DNA from: Pseudomonadales bacterium
GTDB lineage: Bacteria; Pseudomonadota; Gammaproteobacteria; Pseudomonadales; JAHRWD01
Reading direction: 5' to 3'
DNA length: 64,000 bases
Assembly: GCA_016763075.1 (NCBI GenBank)
Contig: JAESUM010000059.1
Span: forward strand, 1-64,000
Numbering within the stretch: the first letter of the stretch is position 1; each line of letters begins with the position of its first letter. Below are positions 1 through 8,225 of the stretch, in pieces. The translations under genes were made by a program, and so were the position numbers. A model generated the notes under the pieces. It had not been told where the DNA came from and searched no databases. It saw only the letters and a program-made list of their open reading frames with translations.

Positions 1-81
1 AGTCGTATCAGTCGTATCAGTCGTATCAGTCGTATCAGTCGTATCAGTCGTATCAGTCGTATCAGTCGTATCAGTCGTATC
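1..81. repeat. 9-bp tandem repeat, nine perfect copies, coding
   Basis: The unit AGTCGTATC is repeated nine times without a mismatch from the very first base, followed by a partial AGT. On the minus strand it lies in frame at the 3' side of the large glycosyltransferase-like gene and encodes (Asp-Thr-Thr)n. Because the array reaches the window edge, its full copy number cannot be seen. A 9-bp unit can gain or lose copies without breaking the reading frame, so it would change tail length rather than switch the gene off. Confidence 0.95.
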
Positions 82-2865
82 AGTGTTTATCGTCACACCA
101 GCTCTTAACTGCTGGCTCAATTGGTTAAAATAAAGCTCAGCCCCATCAAAGTTAGTTTGGGCTAATTCAGCTAACTGTTGTTTTTTCTGCTGCGACAGTG
201 GCGCAACTTGACCATTGTTTAACTTGTTATTAACAGTACTTTGAAGAACCTCAAACAGGTTAGGGTCGTCATAATTTATTGGGGCATCCCCAGCCATCAA
301 TTCCATCACCCCATGTAATTTTGGCGTATTGCTGTTCAACAGAACATAAGGCGTATCTAACATGGCCGCCGCAAGGGTATGGTGAAAGCGCCCAGAAACC
401 AGTAATTTTGCGTTGGCTAAGCATTGCAGCCATTGCTGTAAAGAAGAGGCTACCAATACCGTAACGTTCCCTTCTAGCTGTGCATACAGGTCATTCACGA
501 AGGTCACATCATCCGATGCAATGTTATCCCGCGCGCCAATTAACACCGTTACTTCATAAGCTTGTTTTTGTAAGTATTTAACTAGTTCAGATAACGCACC
601 CAAGGATTCTTTCAGCCAACTGACTGAGCCGGCCAGCACAACCCCTTCGCGGTCCGTAATAGTGAGCTGGTCACGATAGCGCTCAACATATAAAGGCATG
701 CAGTCAAAGCTCAACGCACTGGTAATGCCGCCATCAGCTAGTAGCCGACGACTTACCGGCTCGCGAATTGCAACATAATCCAACACAGAATAAACCTGTT
801 TATAAAGCGCGAACTCAACAGAATCCTGCCACAGAGCTGATTCTGCCGGGTAGCAAGAATGGTTAATAATTTGAACGTTTTTACCAAAGCGTTGCTTGGC
901 AATGTACGCAATGTACAGCAATGAAAGCGAGGTAATACTGGTTCCATGCAAAGAACCTTCACCATTAATCACAATAAGATCGTGGGATGCCAACTGGTCC
1001 ATAAGCTCTCTGTTATCTACCACAAAGCGCTCAAAGAATGAGTCGGAATCCAGGTCTTCAACCTGCTCTACGCAGGGCTGAATATTGGTAACTTGTTGAA
1101 TGCCAACGGCGTCTACCGCATAGCCAATTTCTTTTAACTTCCCGCGAATAACGCAGCTGGTTGCAGTACAACCCCAGTGATACCAGTTACTGGTATCGTT
1201 TACAAAAAGCGCAGTTGGCGCGCACTGAGGCAAGCTATTTTGGGATGTTTGTTTGAGCTGCGCAGTCACCTGGCTTATTACGTCGTTCCAATCACCCGCA
1301 CTGGACTGCCGAAATAGCGTAATGCTGGCATACCATGGCGAGTCATCTCGCTCAAGAAACCAACGCCAATCTGGCACTAGGGGCAGCATCACCCATGTTT
1401 CAACACCCAAAGCCGCCGCTAAATGAACGGTAGAGTTATCGATAGAAATAACTAAGTCTAAAGCGGCTACCTTGGCTGCGAAGTCGTCCATTTCAGATAG
1501 ACCATTGGTATCGGCCCAGTCCATCACTTTAACGCCGGTTTCCATTTCTAGCGCTTTAAGCTCTTGCGTGTGATCACCGTATTGGATGTTAATAAATTGA
1601 ACATTGGCGGTATCTAACAAGCCAATCCAACCGGTAAGCGGTATTGACCGGCCGCGCTGTAGCGCAGCAGATTTACCACCAACCCACGATACTCCAACCT
1701 TAAGGCTGGCCCCCAGTTCTTCATAACGTTGATGCCATTTAGCCATCAATGCCGGTTCGGGTATTAGGTAGGGTTGTGGGTTTTTGAAATCAGATAATTG
1801 CTTACGGTTGTGAATAAGGATGTCACCCATCGGGCAACAAAGGTCAATTTCGTAGGTTTCAATATATTGGTTTAACCCCTCTAACGTATAACCCGGGAGT
1901 ATGGTGGCGTGAGGGAATGAGCGCTTAAAGAGCTGCGCCAAACGTGGCTCACATGCTATGTATGTGTTTGAAGGTTGGTCAAGTAGCTCTGCAAAACACG
2001 AGGCGAACATGATTTCATCGCCTATACCTTGCTCGCCGTAAATTAAGAAGCTACGCCCAACCAATGATTGCCCGTGCCACCGCTCAATGGCTAAGTCAAA
2101 AATTACTCTGCTTGCGCCTGTTGAATAAGGCTCCCATTCGTAGCCCTTCCAACCGTCTTCAAGGTCACCAATAAGCCTTAGCAATATGCCGCGAAAGTTA
2201 TGCAAATCAGCATCTTCAGGGTATAGCGATACCGCACGGTCAAATAAATCTACCGCATCAAAAAACTGCCCCAAACCTTTGAGGGCTCTTCCCCAGTTCG
2301 AAAGCACAATGGGTGGCTCTATATTTCGTACCGACAATTTACTGCATAGTTCGACTACTTCGGGGTAACGCTCAAGTTCCAGCAATGCAGAGCTCATATT
2401 CACTTGTGCTTCGGCATACCCCGGCTGAATAGCAAGTGCTTGCTCGAAATAGGTCATGGCGTGTTCGGGGTTGCTTGCGGCCAAATAAATGGTACCCAAA
2501 TTGCTAATAGCCGCCACTGCTTTTGGGTCTAGTTCAACGGCGCGGCGGTAGCATTCTTCTGCGTTTTTAAGTGCTCCGTTCGCCTTAAAAACATTGCCAA
2601 TATTATTGTGATAATTGGGTTCATCGGGCTTGATGAAAATGGCCTTTTTAATCCAGATTTCTGCACCTTCAAGCTGTCCGGTGTTCAGTGCCACTACGCC
2701 CTTAAGGTGGTTTAAGTCAGGGTTGTGTGCATATTCTTCAAGCTGAGCATCAAGTACTTGATCGGCCTCTATATATTCTTCAGATTGGATCAAACTGATA
2801 ATTTTCTTGATCGATAACAGGACAGGATGCTGATCTTTAGAGGAATTTATTTGCGGGGTTGTCAT
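1..2865 (-). CDS. TPR / glycosyltransferase / polysaccharide pyruvyl transferase-like fusion protein (C-terminus beyond window)
   Basis: This is an open frame of 955 codons with ATG at 2863-2865, cut by the left edge, read by hand from the minus strand. Residues about 35-235 form five or six TPR repeats (for example a unit with NNIGNVFKANG). Residues about 260-540 resemble a GT-B/GT9-like region, with GEQGIGDEIMFA near residue 275 and SIDNSTVHLAAALG near 475. Residues about 550-860 resemble the polysaccharide pyruvyl transferase family (PF04230), with GRFHHTLAAAMLDTP near residue 830. The visible C-terminus is (DTT)9. No signal peptide is seen, so a cytoplasmic location is likely. It lies downstream of the fliC-fliD-fliS group on the same strand, as flagellin glycosylation genes often do; a role in flagellin or surface glycan modification is inferred. 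The actual substrate is unknown. Confidence 0.75.
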   Translation of the reverse strand, partial: MTTPQINSSKDQHPVLLSIKKIISLIQSEEYIEADQVLDAQLEEYAHNPDLNHLKGVVALNTGQLEGAEIWIKKAIFIKPDEPNYHNNIGNVFKANGALKNAEECYRRAVELDPKAVAAISNLGTIYLAASNPEHAMTYFEQALAIQPGYAEAQVNMSSALLELERYPEVVELCSKLSVRNIEPPIVLSNWGRALKGLGQFFDAVDLFDRAVSLYPEDADLHNFRGILLRLIGDLEDGWKGYEWEPYSTGASRVIFDLAIERWHGQSLVGRSFLIYGEQGIGDEIMFASCFAELLDQPSNTYIACEPRLAQLFKRSFPHATILPGYTLEGLNQYIETYEIDLCCPMGDILIHNRKQLSDFKNPQPYLIPEPALMAKWHQRYEELGASLKVGVSWVGGKSAALQRGRSIPLTGWIGLLDTANVQFINIQYGDHTQELKALEMETGVKVMDWADTNGLSEMDDFAAKVAALDLVISIDNSTVHLAAALGVETWVMLPLVPDWRWFLERDDSPWYASITLFRQSSAGDWNDVISQVTAQLKQTSQNSLPQCAPTALFVNDTSNWYHWGCTATSCVIRGKLKEIGYAVDAVGIQQVTNIQPCVEQVEDLDSDSFFERFVVDNRELMDQLASHDLIVINGEGSLHGTSITSLSLLYIAYIAKQRFGKNVQIINHSCYPAESALWQDSVEFALYKQVYSVLDYVAIREPVSRRLLADGGITSALSFDCMPLYVERYRDQLTITDREGVVLAGSVSWLKESLGALSELVKYLQKQAYEVTVLIGARDNIASDDVTFVNDLYAQLEGNVTVLVASSLQQWLQCLANAKLLVSGRFHHTLAAAMLDTPYVLLNSNTPKLHGVMELMAGDAPINYDDPNLFEVLQSTVNNKLNNGQVAPLSQQKKQQLAELAQTNFDGAELYFNQLSQQLRAGVTINTDTTDTTDTTDTTDTTDTTDTTDTTDTT

Positions 2866-2906
2866 ATAAACCAAGCCCTCTGGGCACACGTATGTTTTTT
2901 ATTCAT

Positions 2907-2922
2907 GCCTACAATTGTAGGC
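2907..2922. repeat. 16-bp perfect palindrome
   Basis: GCCTACAATTGTAGGC is a perfect dyad about 40 bases upstream of the large TPR/glycosyltransferase start. It is followed on the plus strand by a T-rich stretch, but no plus-strand gene ends here. It could be an operator for the minus-strand gene or simply a hairpin; neither is shown. Confidence 0.5.
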
Positions 2923-3077
2923 CAATTTTTATTTTAATAACGCTCGTCCAAACCAGACGCCTGATATAAGCAACCTGAAAACAGCTAACACTGAACGAAA
3001 ATTATCTGAACCGTTAAGCCAAAAGCATGTGTACGAAGTACATAAGAAGGGAATATTGCTGGGTCTTCCAAAAACAA

Positions 3078-3107
3078 TAGGCGCTGCAATTGGGTTATGT
3101 GCGCCTA
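3078..3107 (-). terminator. Probable terminator after the fliD-fliS-fliT group
   Basis: TAGGCGC (3078-3084) pairs with GCGCCTA (3101-3107) across a 16-base loop. In the minus direction the stem is followed by TTGTTTTT. It sits about 10 bases past the stop of the fliT-like gene, where an intrinsic terminator is expected. Confidence 0.55.
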
Positions 3108-3116
3108 ACAAACAAA

Positions 3117-3422
3117 CTAACGAACTAACGACACTGACTGATAACTACCTACTGCCTTTTTGTTTTTTTGCCTGCCATTTATCTCTTGCTGCAAGCTATT
3201 TTTTTGCTCAGTAAACGAAGCCACCGCTTCACCATACCATTTGAGCAACTCTTTAAGTTGGTCAATTTGTTCGGGCTGGGAAGCTAATTGCTCCAAATTC
3301 AGCTTAAGTAATTGGTTATGGAACTGCTTGTCCAACCGAGCGATTAACTCTAGGTCATTGCTATCTTGCGCGGCTTGCATTTGCGCGCGGACCCCATCAA
3401 ATTGTCCGTTCACTACAGACAT
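3117..3422 (-). CDS. FliT-like flagellar export chaperone candidate
   Basis: A 101-residue, mostly helical, charged protein with no signal peptide or membrane segment. Its start overlaps the fliS stop by one base (TAATG), so the two are probably translationally coupled. FliT proteins are small helical chaperones of FliD encoded directly after fliS; size, position and predicted helicity (LDKQFHNQLLKLNLEQL, then QIDQLKELLKWYGEAVAS) fit. Sequence conservation in this family is weak, so the assignment rests mainly on context. It ends in a basic tail (GRQKNKKAVG). Confidence 0.6.
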   Translation of the reverse strand: MSVVNGQFDGVRAQMQAAQDSNDLELIARLDKQFHNQLLKLNLEQLASQPEQIDQLKELLKWYGEAVASFTEQKNSLQQEINGRQKNKKAVGSYQSVSLVR

Positions 3423-3814
3423 TAGGTGGTCGCCTGTTCTTTAATACCCTGCCAACTTTCACGAATCTCATTCAACAAAGTAGAAACCTCATCGAGAATA
3501 GTCACATCGTTCTCTGCACCTGCACTAAATAAGCGCTCGCTCATATAGGTATAGAGTGCATTCAAGTTTCCTGCTATTTCACCGCCTTTCTCCAGGTCTA
3601 GCGAACCTTGTAAACCACCAATAATTGATATTGCTGCGCTTAGGGCGCGGCCTTTTTCTTCGTGGTTAGCGCGCTCCATAAACCCTTTGGCTAACGCCAA
3701 ACGCCCTAACGCACCGTCCAGCAACATTTGAATTAACAGATGTGGGCTAGCGTTTTCTAAGCCGCTTTGAACGCCGACTGACTTGTACTGATTCATTGCA
3801 TTGGTTGACTGCAT
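3422..3814 (-). CDS. fliS: Flagellar export chaperone FliS
   Basis: FliS binds the disordered C-terminus of unpolymerised flagellin in the cytoplasm and hands it to the export gate. The 130-residue product matches the family in length and in its hallmarks: MNQYKSV near the N-terminus, ASPHLLIQMLLDGALGRL, and the helix with LNALYTYMSERL. The ATG at 3796 (MNQYK) is a good alternative to the listed one. It lies between fliD (28-base gap) and the fliT-like gene (one-base overlap), the standard order fliC-flaG-fliD-fliS-fliT. Confidence 0.95.
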   Translation of the reverse strand: MQSTNAMNQYKSVGVQSGLENASPHLLIQMLLDGALGRLALAKGFMERANHEEKGRALSAAISIIGGLQGSLDLEKGGEIAGNLNALYTYMSERLFSAGAENDVTILDEVSTLLNEIRESWQGIKEQATT

Positions 3815-3842
3815 GACGATATAGCCCTACTAAAATAAGAAG

Positions 3843-5621
3843 TTAGTTTCTCTTACGGTTGAACAAGCTGTTTAGCGAATCTAGTTGAGATGTTAAAAAT
3901 GTTCCTGTGGCACTTAACTGTGCCAATAAGCCATCTAAAGCAGAAAACTTTGCGGTGAGTTGAGCTTCAAACTTCGCCAAATAATCGGATAATTGAATTC
4001 GGTCTTCGGTAATACTTTTTAGTTGCACAGCTAAAGAATCGGTTTTTTCTGTGAGTATTCCCTGGAACCCAAGGTAGCTATCAGTCAAGTCACCAATATT
4101 TGAAGCAATACCCGTAACACCGGTACGGGTCGATGCTTGTAACTCAGTGATATTAGTAATAGATGATTCAGTATCATAAATAAGCTGCGAAAGCCCTAAA
4201 GAATCGGTTTGATTACCGTCACCGTCGTTTGCCACCGTGATGGTCAGCGCCGAATCTGCACCTGCTTTGTCCGAGCCTAGCAACAACTGGTAGCCGCCGG
4301 TTACGGCTACCACGGATGCAGTAACGCCCGTGTTATCCCCAGCGTTATTAATAGCATCTGCTATTTGCTGAACGGTGTCGTTTACGCCATTGGTAATGTT
4401 TACCGTAAAGCTAGAGGTACCTACGGCTATGGTTAAATCACCATCACCTATAACCGTTGAGGTTGCCGCAAAAGTTGCGGAGCCAAGGGTATGTTGCTGT
4501 GCAATTGCTTTGCCAGTGCCAGCAAAAAACAGGCCTATATCGTTAAAGTTATCCGCCAGTGCCGTGTTAAATATATCGCTATCAAGAACTAAATCACCGT
4601 TATCAGCAAAGCCAACGCCAATTTCGGTCAGGGTATCAGCATCTTGTGACACTCCTGAAATTCTACTCGTGAGTAAATTATAAATTTGGGAGCTAACGCC
4701 ACGCACCAACGAATCACCTAACAGTGGCCCAGCTGACCCAGTGGCTGCATTAAAAGCAGTAGAGTCCGAAATGCTTTGCCGTAAAGCGTTGTAGGACTCT
4801 ATAAAATCATTAACTCTATTTGTTACTGCGCTTGTGTCTAGCGCAACAGTTAACGTCTCCGAGCTGGTGGTAACTTCTACCGCACTAATGGTGACGCCTT
4901 CAAGCACATCACTGTAGGTGTTGCCAGAGGTATTGGTGACCAGTTGACCGTTAACATTAATTTTACCGTTTATCGCAGCGGTAGATGTCATATTGGTTAA
5001 GCGTGACAAACCACTGGTATTGGTGTCATCGCCATCATCATCATCTGTGGTAACGGTTATAGACTCTGCTGTGCCCAAACTGTTTGAAGTTAAAATAAGC
5101 TGCGCTCCGGCATCGGTATTAATAACCGATGCTGTAACACCAACGTTATCTTCATCGCCATTAATAGCATCTCTTATGTCATTAAGCGTGCTGGCACCGG
5201 AGGCAATATCAAGAGTGAAGCTATCTGCGCCCAGCGCAATGGTTAAGGATCCACCGCCAATATGTACGTTTGTGCTGGTTTCTTGCAAACTGGTTAATGT
5301 ATGGGCGGTTGCTAATGCAACAACATCAATACTTACCGATGTTGGGGCTGCGGTGATTGATGCTGAAACCGTGAAGGAAGACGTACTGGAAGAGGTGGCT
5401 TTACGAGCCTGAAATTTATCAATATCTGCTAGAGCAGCAATAGAGCTTTGAAATTCTGACAGCGCGCTTTTGAAGTTACCGTATGCAGAAATATCGGTTT
5501 GAACGCGGAATTCGCGTTGATCAAGAATAGCATTTTTACCGTAGCCTTCGGCGCCTACTAAGCCAGTGACCAACTCGGCTAACTGTAATCCTGAACCTGC
5601 ACCTAGTGCTGAAATGGGCAT
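3843..5621 (-). CDS. fliD: Flagellar filament capping protein FliD (hook-associated protein 2)
   Basis: FliD forms the oligomeric cap at the filament tip that folds arriving flagellin subunits. The N-terminal FliD_N region is clear (LGAGSGLQLAELVTGLVGAE), and the C-terminal region ends in long helices typical of the leg domains (residues about 500-590). At 592 residues it is longer than the 450-480 usual for the family. The reason is visible: two 'flagellin hook IN' type modules, at residues about 124-195 and 394-465, each with a DxINxxxDNxGVTASV-like core. An aspartate-rich stretch (about residues 192-199) follows the first module. It is a late flagellar gene and lies 28 bases downstream of flaG. 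Confidence 0.97.
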   Translation of the reverse strand: MPISALGAGSGLQLAELVTGLVGAEGYGKNAILDQREFRVQTDISAYGNFKSALSEFQSSIAALADIDKFQARKATSSSTSSFTVSASITAAPTSVSIDVVALATAHTLTSLQETSTNVHIGGGSLTIALGADSFTLDIASGASTLNDIRDAINGDEDNVGVTASVINTDAGAQLILTSNSLGTAESITVTTDDDDGDDTNTSGLSRLTNMTSTAAINGKINVNGQLVTNTSGNTYSDVLEGVTISAVEVTTSSETLTVALDTSAVTNRVNDFIESYNALRQSISDSTAFNAATGSAGPLLGDSLVRGVSSQIYNLLTSRISGVSQDADTLTEIGVGFADNGDLVLDSDIFNTALADNFNDIGLFFAGTGKAIAQQHTLGSATFAATSTVIGDGDLTIAVGTSSFTVNITNGVNDTVQQIADAINNAGDNTGVTASVVAVTGGYQLLLGSDKAGADSALTITVANDGDGNQTDSLGLSQLIYDTESSITNITELQASTRTGVTGIASNIGDLTDSYLGFQGILTEKTDSLAVQLKSITEDRIQLSDYLAKFEAQLTAKFSALDGLLAQLSATGTFLTSQLDSLNSLFNRKRN

Positions 5622-5649
5622 AAAAATACTCTTTAATCTAAGGCTTTCA

Positions 5650-6162
5650 CTATACAGTAATGTTTAGCAACGCTCCGGTTGCTGCATCTGTTTTGGTATC
5701 GCCACCACTTGTTGGGACGGCATGTACCAATGACTGCAATTTTTTAGCCAACTCGACAATTTCCTCAGAAGGAATTTGCCTAATTACCTCTTGGGTAGCG
5801 GTATCAATGACCGTAATTATGCTTTGGCCGGTATCCTCATCTACTTTGAAGTTGAGGTCTCTGTGTAGGCTCACCGCTACTTTGTTAAGGTCTTCTACGG
5901 CTTTTCCTGCTTCTGCCCGGTCAATTTTTTTCGTTTCGCGTTGCTCTACAGGCGTTGTCTTTACACGCGTGTTTGCGTCGGTATTTTCAGCTACTGATTT
6001 TATCGACGTCGGCAATGCATTGCCGCTTGGTATTGCCTGGGCTTGCTTTGGCGGCAACTCTTGCGATCCAGCAGCCGGTGACGTTGCGTTTGAGGAATAA
6101 TTGTCTGCCGACACTTTGGGCCGGTAGGCAGAACCTATGTTTAAATCATTCACGATGATCAC
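5650..6162 (-). CDS. flaG: FlaG family flagellar protein
   Basis: FlaG proteins affect filament length and sit between fliC and fliD in polar-flagellated gammaproteobacteria. The 170-residue product has a low-complexity N-terminal half rich in Ser, Ala, Pro and Thr, then the FlaG domain (residues about 75-147) with NFKVDEDTGQSIITVIDT and EVIRQIPSEEIVELAKKL. A terminator follows fliC just upstream, so flaG may have its own promoter or depend on readthrough; I could not find a convincing promoter in the 118-base gap. Confidence 0.92.
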   Translation of the reverse strand: MIIVNDLNIGSAYRPKVSADNYSSNATSPAAGSQELPPKQAQAIPSGNALPTSIKSVAENTDANTRVKTTPVEQRETKKIDRAEAGKAVEDLNKVAVSLHRDLNFKVDEDTGQSIITVIDTATQEVIRQIPSEEIVELAKKLQSLVHAVPTSGGDTKTDAATGALLNITV

Positions 6163-6226
6163 CTGCAGTTAACGTTTTGTTCATTGTAGATATTTTATTA
6201 TAAAGGTATCAACTAAAAAACCACAA

Positions 6227-6252
6227 AAGGCCGGGGTAAAAACCCCAGCCTT
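6227..6252 (-). terminator. Intrinsic terminator of fliC
   Basis: AAGGCCGGGG (6227-6236) pairs with CCCCAGCCTT (6243-6252) with one internal mismatch and a short A-rich loop. In the minus direction the stem is followed by TTTTGTGGTTTTTT. It begins about 29 bases after the fliC stop, which fits strong monocistronic expression of flagellin. Confidence 0.8.
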
Positions 6253-6280
6253 CCATGGCGTTTAGCCAGATAACGAGCCG

Positions 6281-7813
6281 TTACTGAAGTAACGACAATA
6301 CTTGTTGTGGCGCCGCATTGGCTTGACCTAATACAGAAATACCTGCTTGTTGCAGAATTTGCGCTTTAGTCAACGCTGCGGTTTCTGCTGCAAAGTCAGC
6401 ATCCAGAATACGTGAGCGAGAAGCCGCTACGTTCTCAGCAACACTGGAAAGGTTAGCAATGGTAGATTGCATCCGGTTCTGAACCGCACCAAGTGAGGCT
6501 CGTGTAGAGTCAATTGCTTTGATCGCTGAATCAATCAATCCCAATGCAGTATTGGAGCCACTAACGGTTGATATATCAACATCTTTAATTCGTGCAGTTT
6601 CTTCAGTGATGGTACCCGCGTTAGCAGTTGTGCCAGTCATGAAGTTACCTGCACCAGCAGACGTATGCAGCGTCAAAGTAGTTGTCGATGCTAGCGCCGT
6701 AGTGAATTTGATATCACCCGTGATTTTCACACTATCAGTACCGCCTTGTGTCAGCGTAGTAGCACCATCTGTTGCATCAATGGTAGTACCATCATAGTTA
6801 AGCGCACTTACTGTAACCGTAGAATCACCACCACCACCCGTCGACGTATAAGTAACGGTTATGTTGTCACCCGTATTGTCCAGAACATCCACAGTACCAT
6901 CGGCGTTATCTACGACAGTAAAACCAGAAAGGTTAGAAGTGCCTTGAATGGCCGCTGTCAATGCAGCACCTTGAGCCGCCGCGTTACCACTCAAGTCAAC
7001 TGCGCCGAGGGATACGCCATTGATGGCTAATGTCGCGGTATCACCAGCAGAAGTACCCGCACCAAGCGTAATTCGGGCACCTGATTTAGCATCCGCTGTG
7101 ACACCACCAACCGCTCCGTTAATCGAATCAGCGATGGTACCCATTGAATCGCCAGCAGTTACTGAAACGGTAGTTGTTTGCGCTGCTACGTTAAAGGTTA
7201 AGGTTTGTGCTGCGATATTGTTAGTACCGGCAAGGTTAGCTAAGGTAACCGCAGCAGAATCAGTTGAGTTAACCTGAGTTGCATACGCAACTGAGTTAAT
7301 TTGACCCAAATCTGCAGTTCGCGCTGAATTGATACTGACTCGAATTACCTCGTTCGCTTCAGCACCAACGTGGAAGGATTTAGAAGTAAAGGTGCCACTC
7401 AACAATTTTTCGCTACCAAACCGAGTTGTGGTCGCAATACGATCAAGCTCTGATTTTAGCTGTGTTACTTCATCGTTTAGCGCTTTTCGCTCAGTTGCGC
7501 CGTTTGTTGCGTTAGCAGACTGAATTGACAGTGTCCGCATACGTTGCAAAATATTGGTAGATTCTTGAAGCGCGCCCTCAGCGGTTTGCGCCAGTGAAAT
7601 ACCGTCGTTAGCGTTTCGTACTGCCTGGTTAAGGCCGTTGATCTGTGAGGTTAACCGGTTAGAAATCGCAAGGCCCGCAGCATCGTCCCGCGCGCTGTTG
7701 ATTCGTAGACCAGATGATAAGCGCGCTAGCGCTTGGTTTTGCATGTTGCCAGACATCGTTAAGTTACGCTGAGCGGTTAACGACGCGACGTTGGTATTAA
7801 TGGATAAAGCCAT
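6281..7813 (-). CDS. fliC: Flagellin
   Basis: Flagellin is the filament subunit, exported and polymerised under the FliD cap. The N-terminal D0/D1 region ([51 protein letters not shown]) and the C-terminal D1/D0 region ([26 protein letters not shown] in parts; [19 protein letters not shown]) are textbook. The middle (residues about 170-410) is a variable, Thr/Ala/Gly-rich exposed domain. The ATG at 7813 has an AGG 8 bases upstream and gives the conserved MALSIN start; an in-frame GTG lies three codons earlier. A sigma28-type promoter precedes it and a terminator follows, so it is a single-gene unit. The Ser/Thr-rich surface could carry glycans. Confidence 0.98.
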   Translation of the reverse strand: MALSINTNVASLTAQRNLTMSGNMQNQALARLSSGLRINSARDDAAGLAISNRLTSQINGLNQAVRNANDGISLAQTAEGALQESTNILQRMRTLSIQSANATNGATERKALNDEVTQLKSELDRIATTTRFGSEKLLSGTFTSKSFHVGAEANEVIRVSINSARTADLGQINSVAYATQVNSTDSAAVTLANLAGTNNIAAQTLTFNVAAQTTTVSVTAGDSMGTIADSINGAVGGVTADAKSGARITLGAGTSAGDTATLAINGVSLGAVDLSGNAAAQGAALTAAIQGTSNLSGFTVVDNADGTVDVLDNTGDNITVTYTSTGGGGDSTVTVSALNYDGTTIDATDGATTLTQGGTDSVKITGDIKFTTALASTTTLTLHTSAGAGNFMTGTTANAGTITEETARIKDVDISTVSGSNTALGLIDSAIKAIDSTRASLGAVQNRMQSTIANLSSVAENVAASRSRILDADFAAETAALTKAQILQQAGISVLGQANAAPQQVLSLLQ

Positions 7814-7903
7814 GATAGACACCTATATAGCAGCCTGTTAAAAAACAGGACTTTGATATTCAGCGGATATATCAACAAGTGATATTTACCGCTCCCAACT
7901 AAT

Positions 7904-7930
7904 GTATCGGCGGTCTATCGAGAATGTTTA
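7904..7930 (-). promoter_or_regulatory. Sigma28 (FliA)-type promoter of fliC
   Basis: On the minus strand TAAA (7927-7930) is followed after exactly 15 bases by GCCGATAC (7904-7911), a near match to the FliA consensus TAAA-N15-GCCGATAA. It lies about 90 bases upstream of the fliC ATG, leaving a leader of about 80 bases. Confidence 0.88.
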
Positions 7931-8225
7931 ACTTTTATTTGAAGAAAAACCTGGAGGAATAAAAACAGAGAATTCAGAGGATTAGGGAGAAGAGTCAGTC
8001 ATAAAACTGGCATGCAACACAAGAATATGCGTCATTAAATGCTCGTAGATGACTCATAAATTTACACGCCTCCATCACTACGAATGCTAATTGGTATCAA
8101 TGCTTACGCTAATTCTACGGCTGTTGTTAATGACAACAATAAACAACTCGATACTAATAACTAGCACTCGGCATTTATCGGCGGCAAGGCATGCAAATAT
8201 AAGAAAGGTATTCAGTTGAACATGT
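7931..8225. other. Remainder of the flgL-fliC gap, no gene seen
   Basis: Nearly 300 bases between the flgL stop and the fliC promoter without a credible reading frame. It holds a second sigma28-like -10 element (8175-8182, listed separately) and a weak dyad TGTTGT-TAATG-ACAACA near 8122-8140. Purine-rich bases on the plus strand around 7940-7990 are not otherwise explained. Confidence 0.6.
8175..8201 (-). promoter_or_regulatory. Second sigma28-like promoter candidate upstream of fliC
   Basis: On the minus strand TATA (8198-8201) is followed after 15 bases by GCCGATAA (8175-8182), a perfect FliA -10 element with an imperfect -35 (TATA instead of TAAA). It lies just after flgL and about 360 bases before the fliC ATG. 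It could give a longer fliC leader or a small RNA; it may also be chance. Confidence 0.45.

Noticed and set aside
3160-3444. Plus-strand frames antisense to the fli genes
   Set aside because: They are shadows of fliT-like and fliS coding sequence with no start context or family match.
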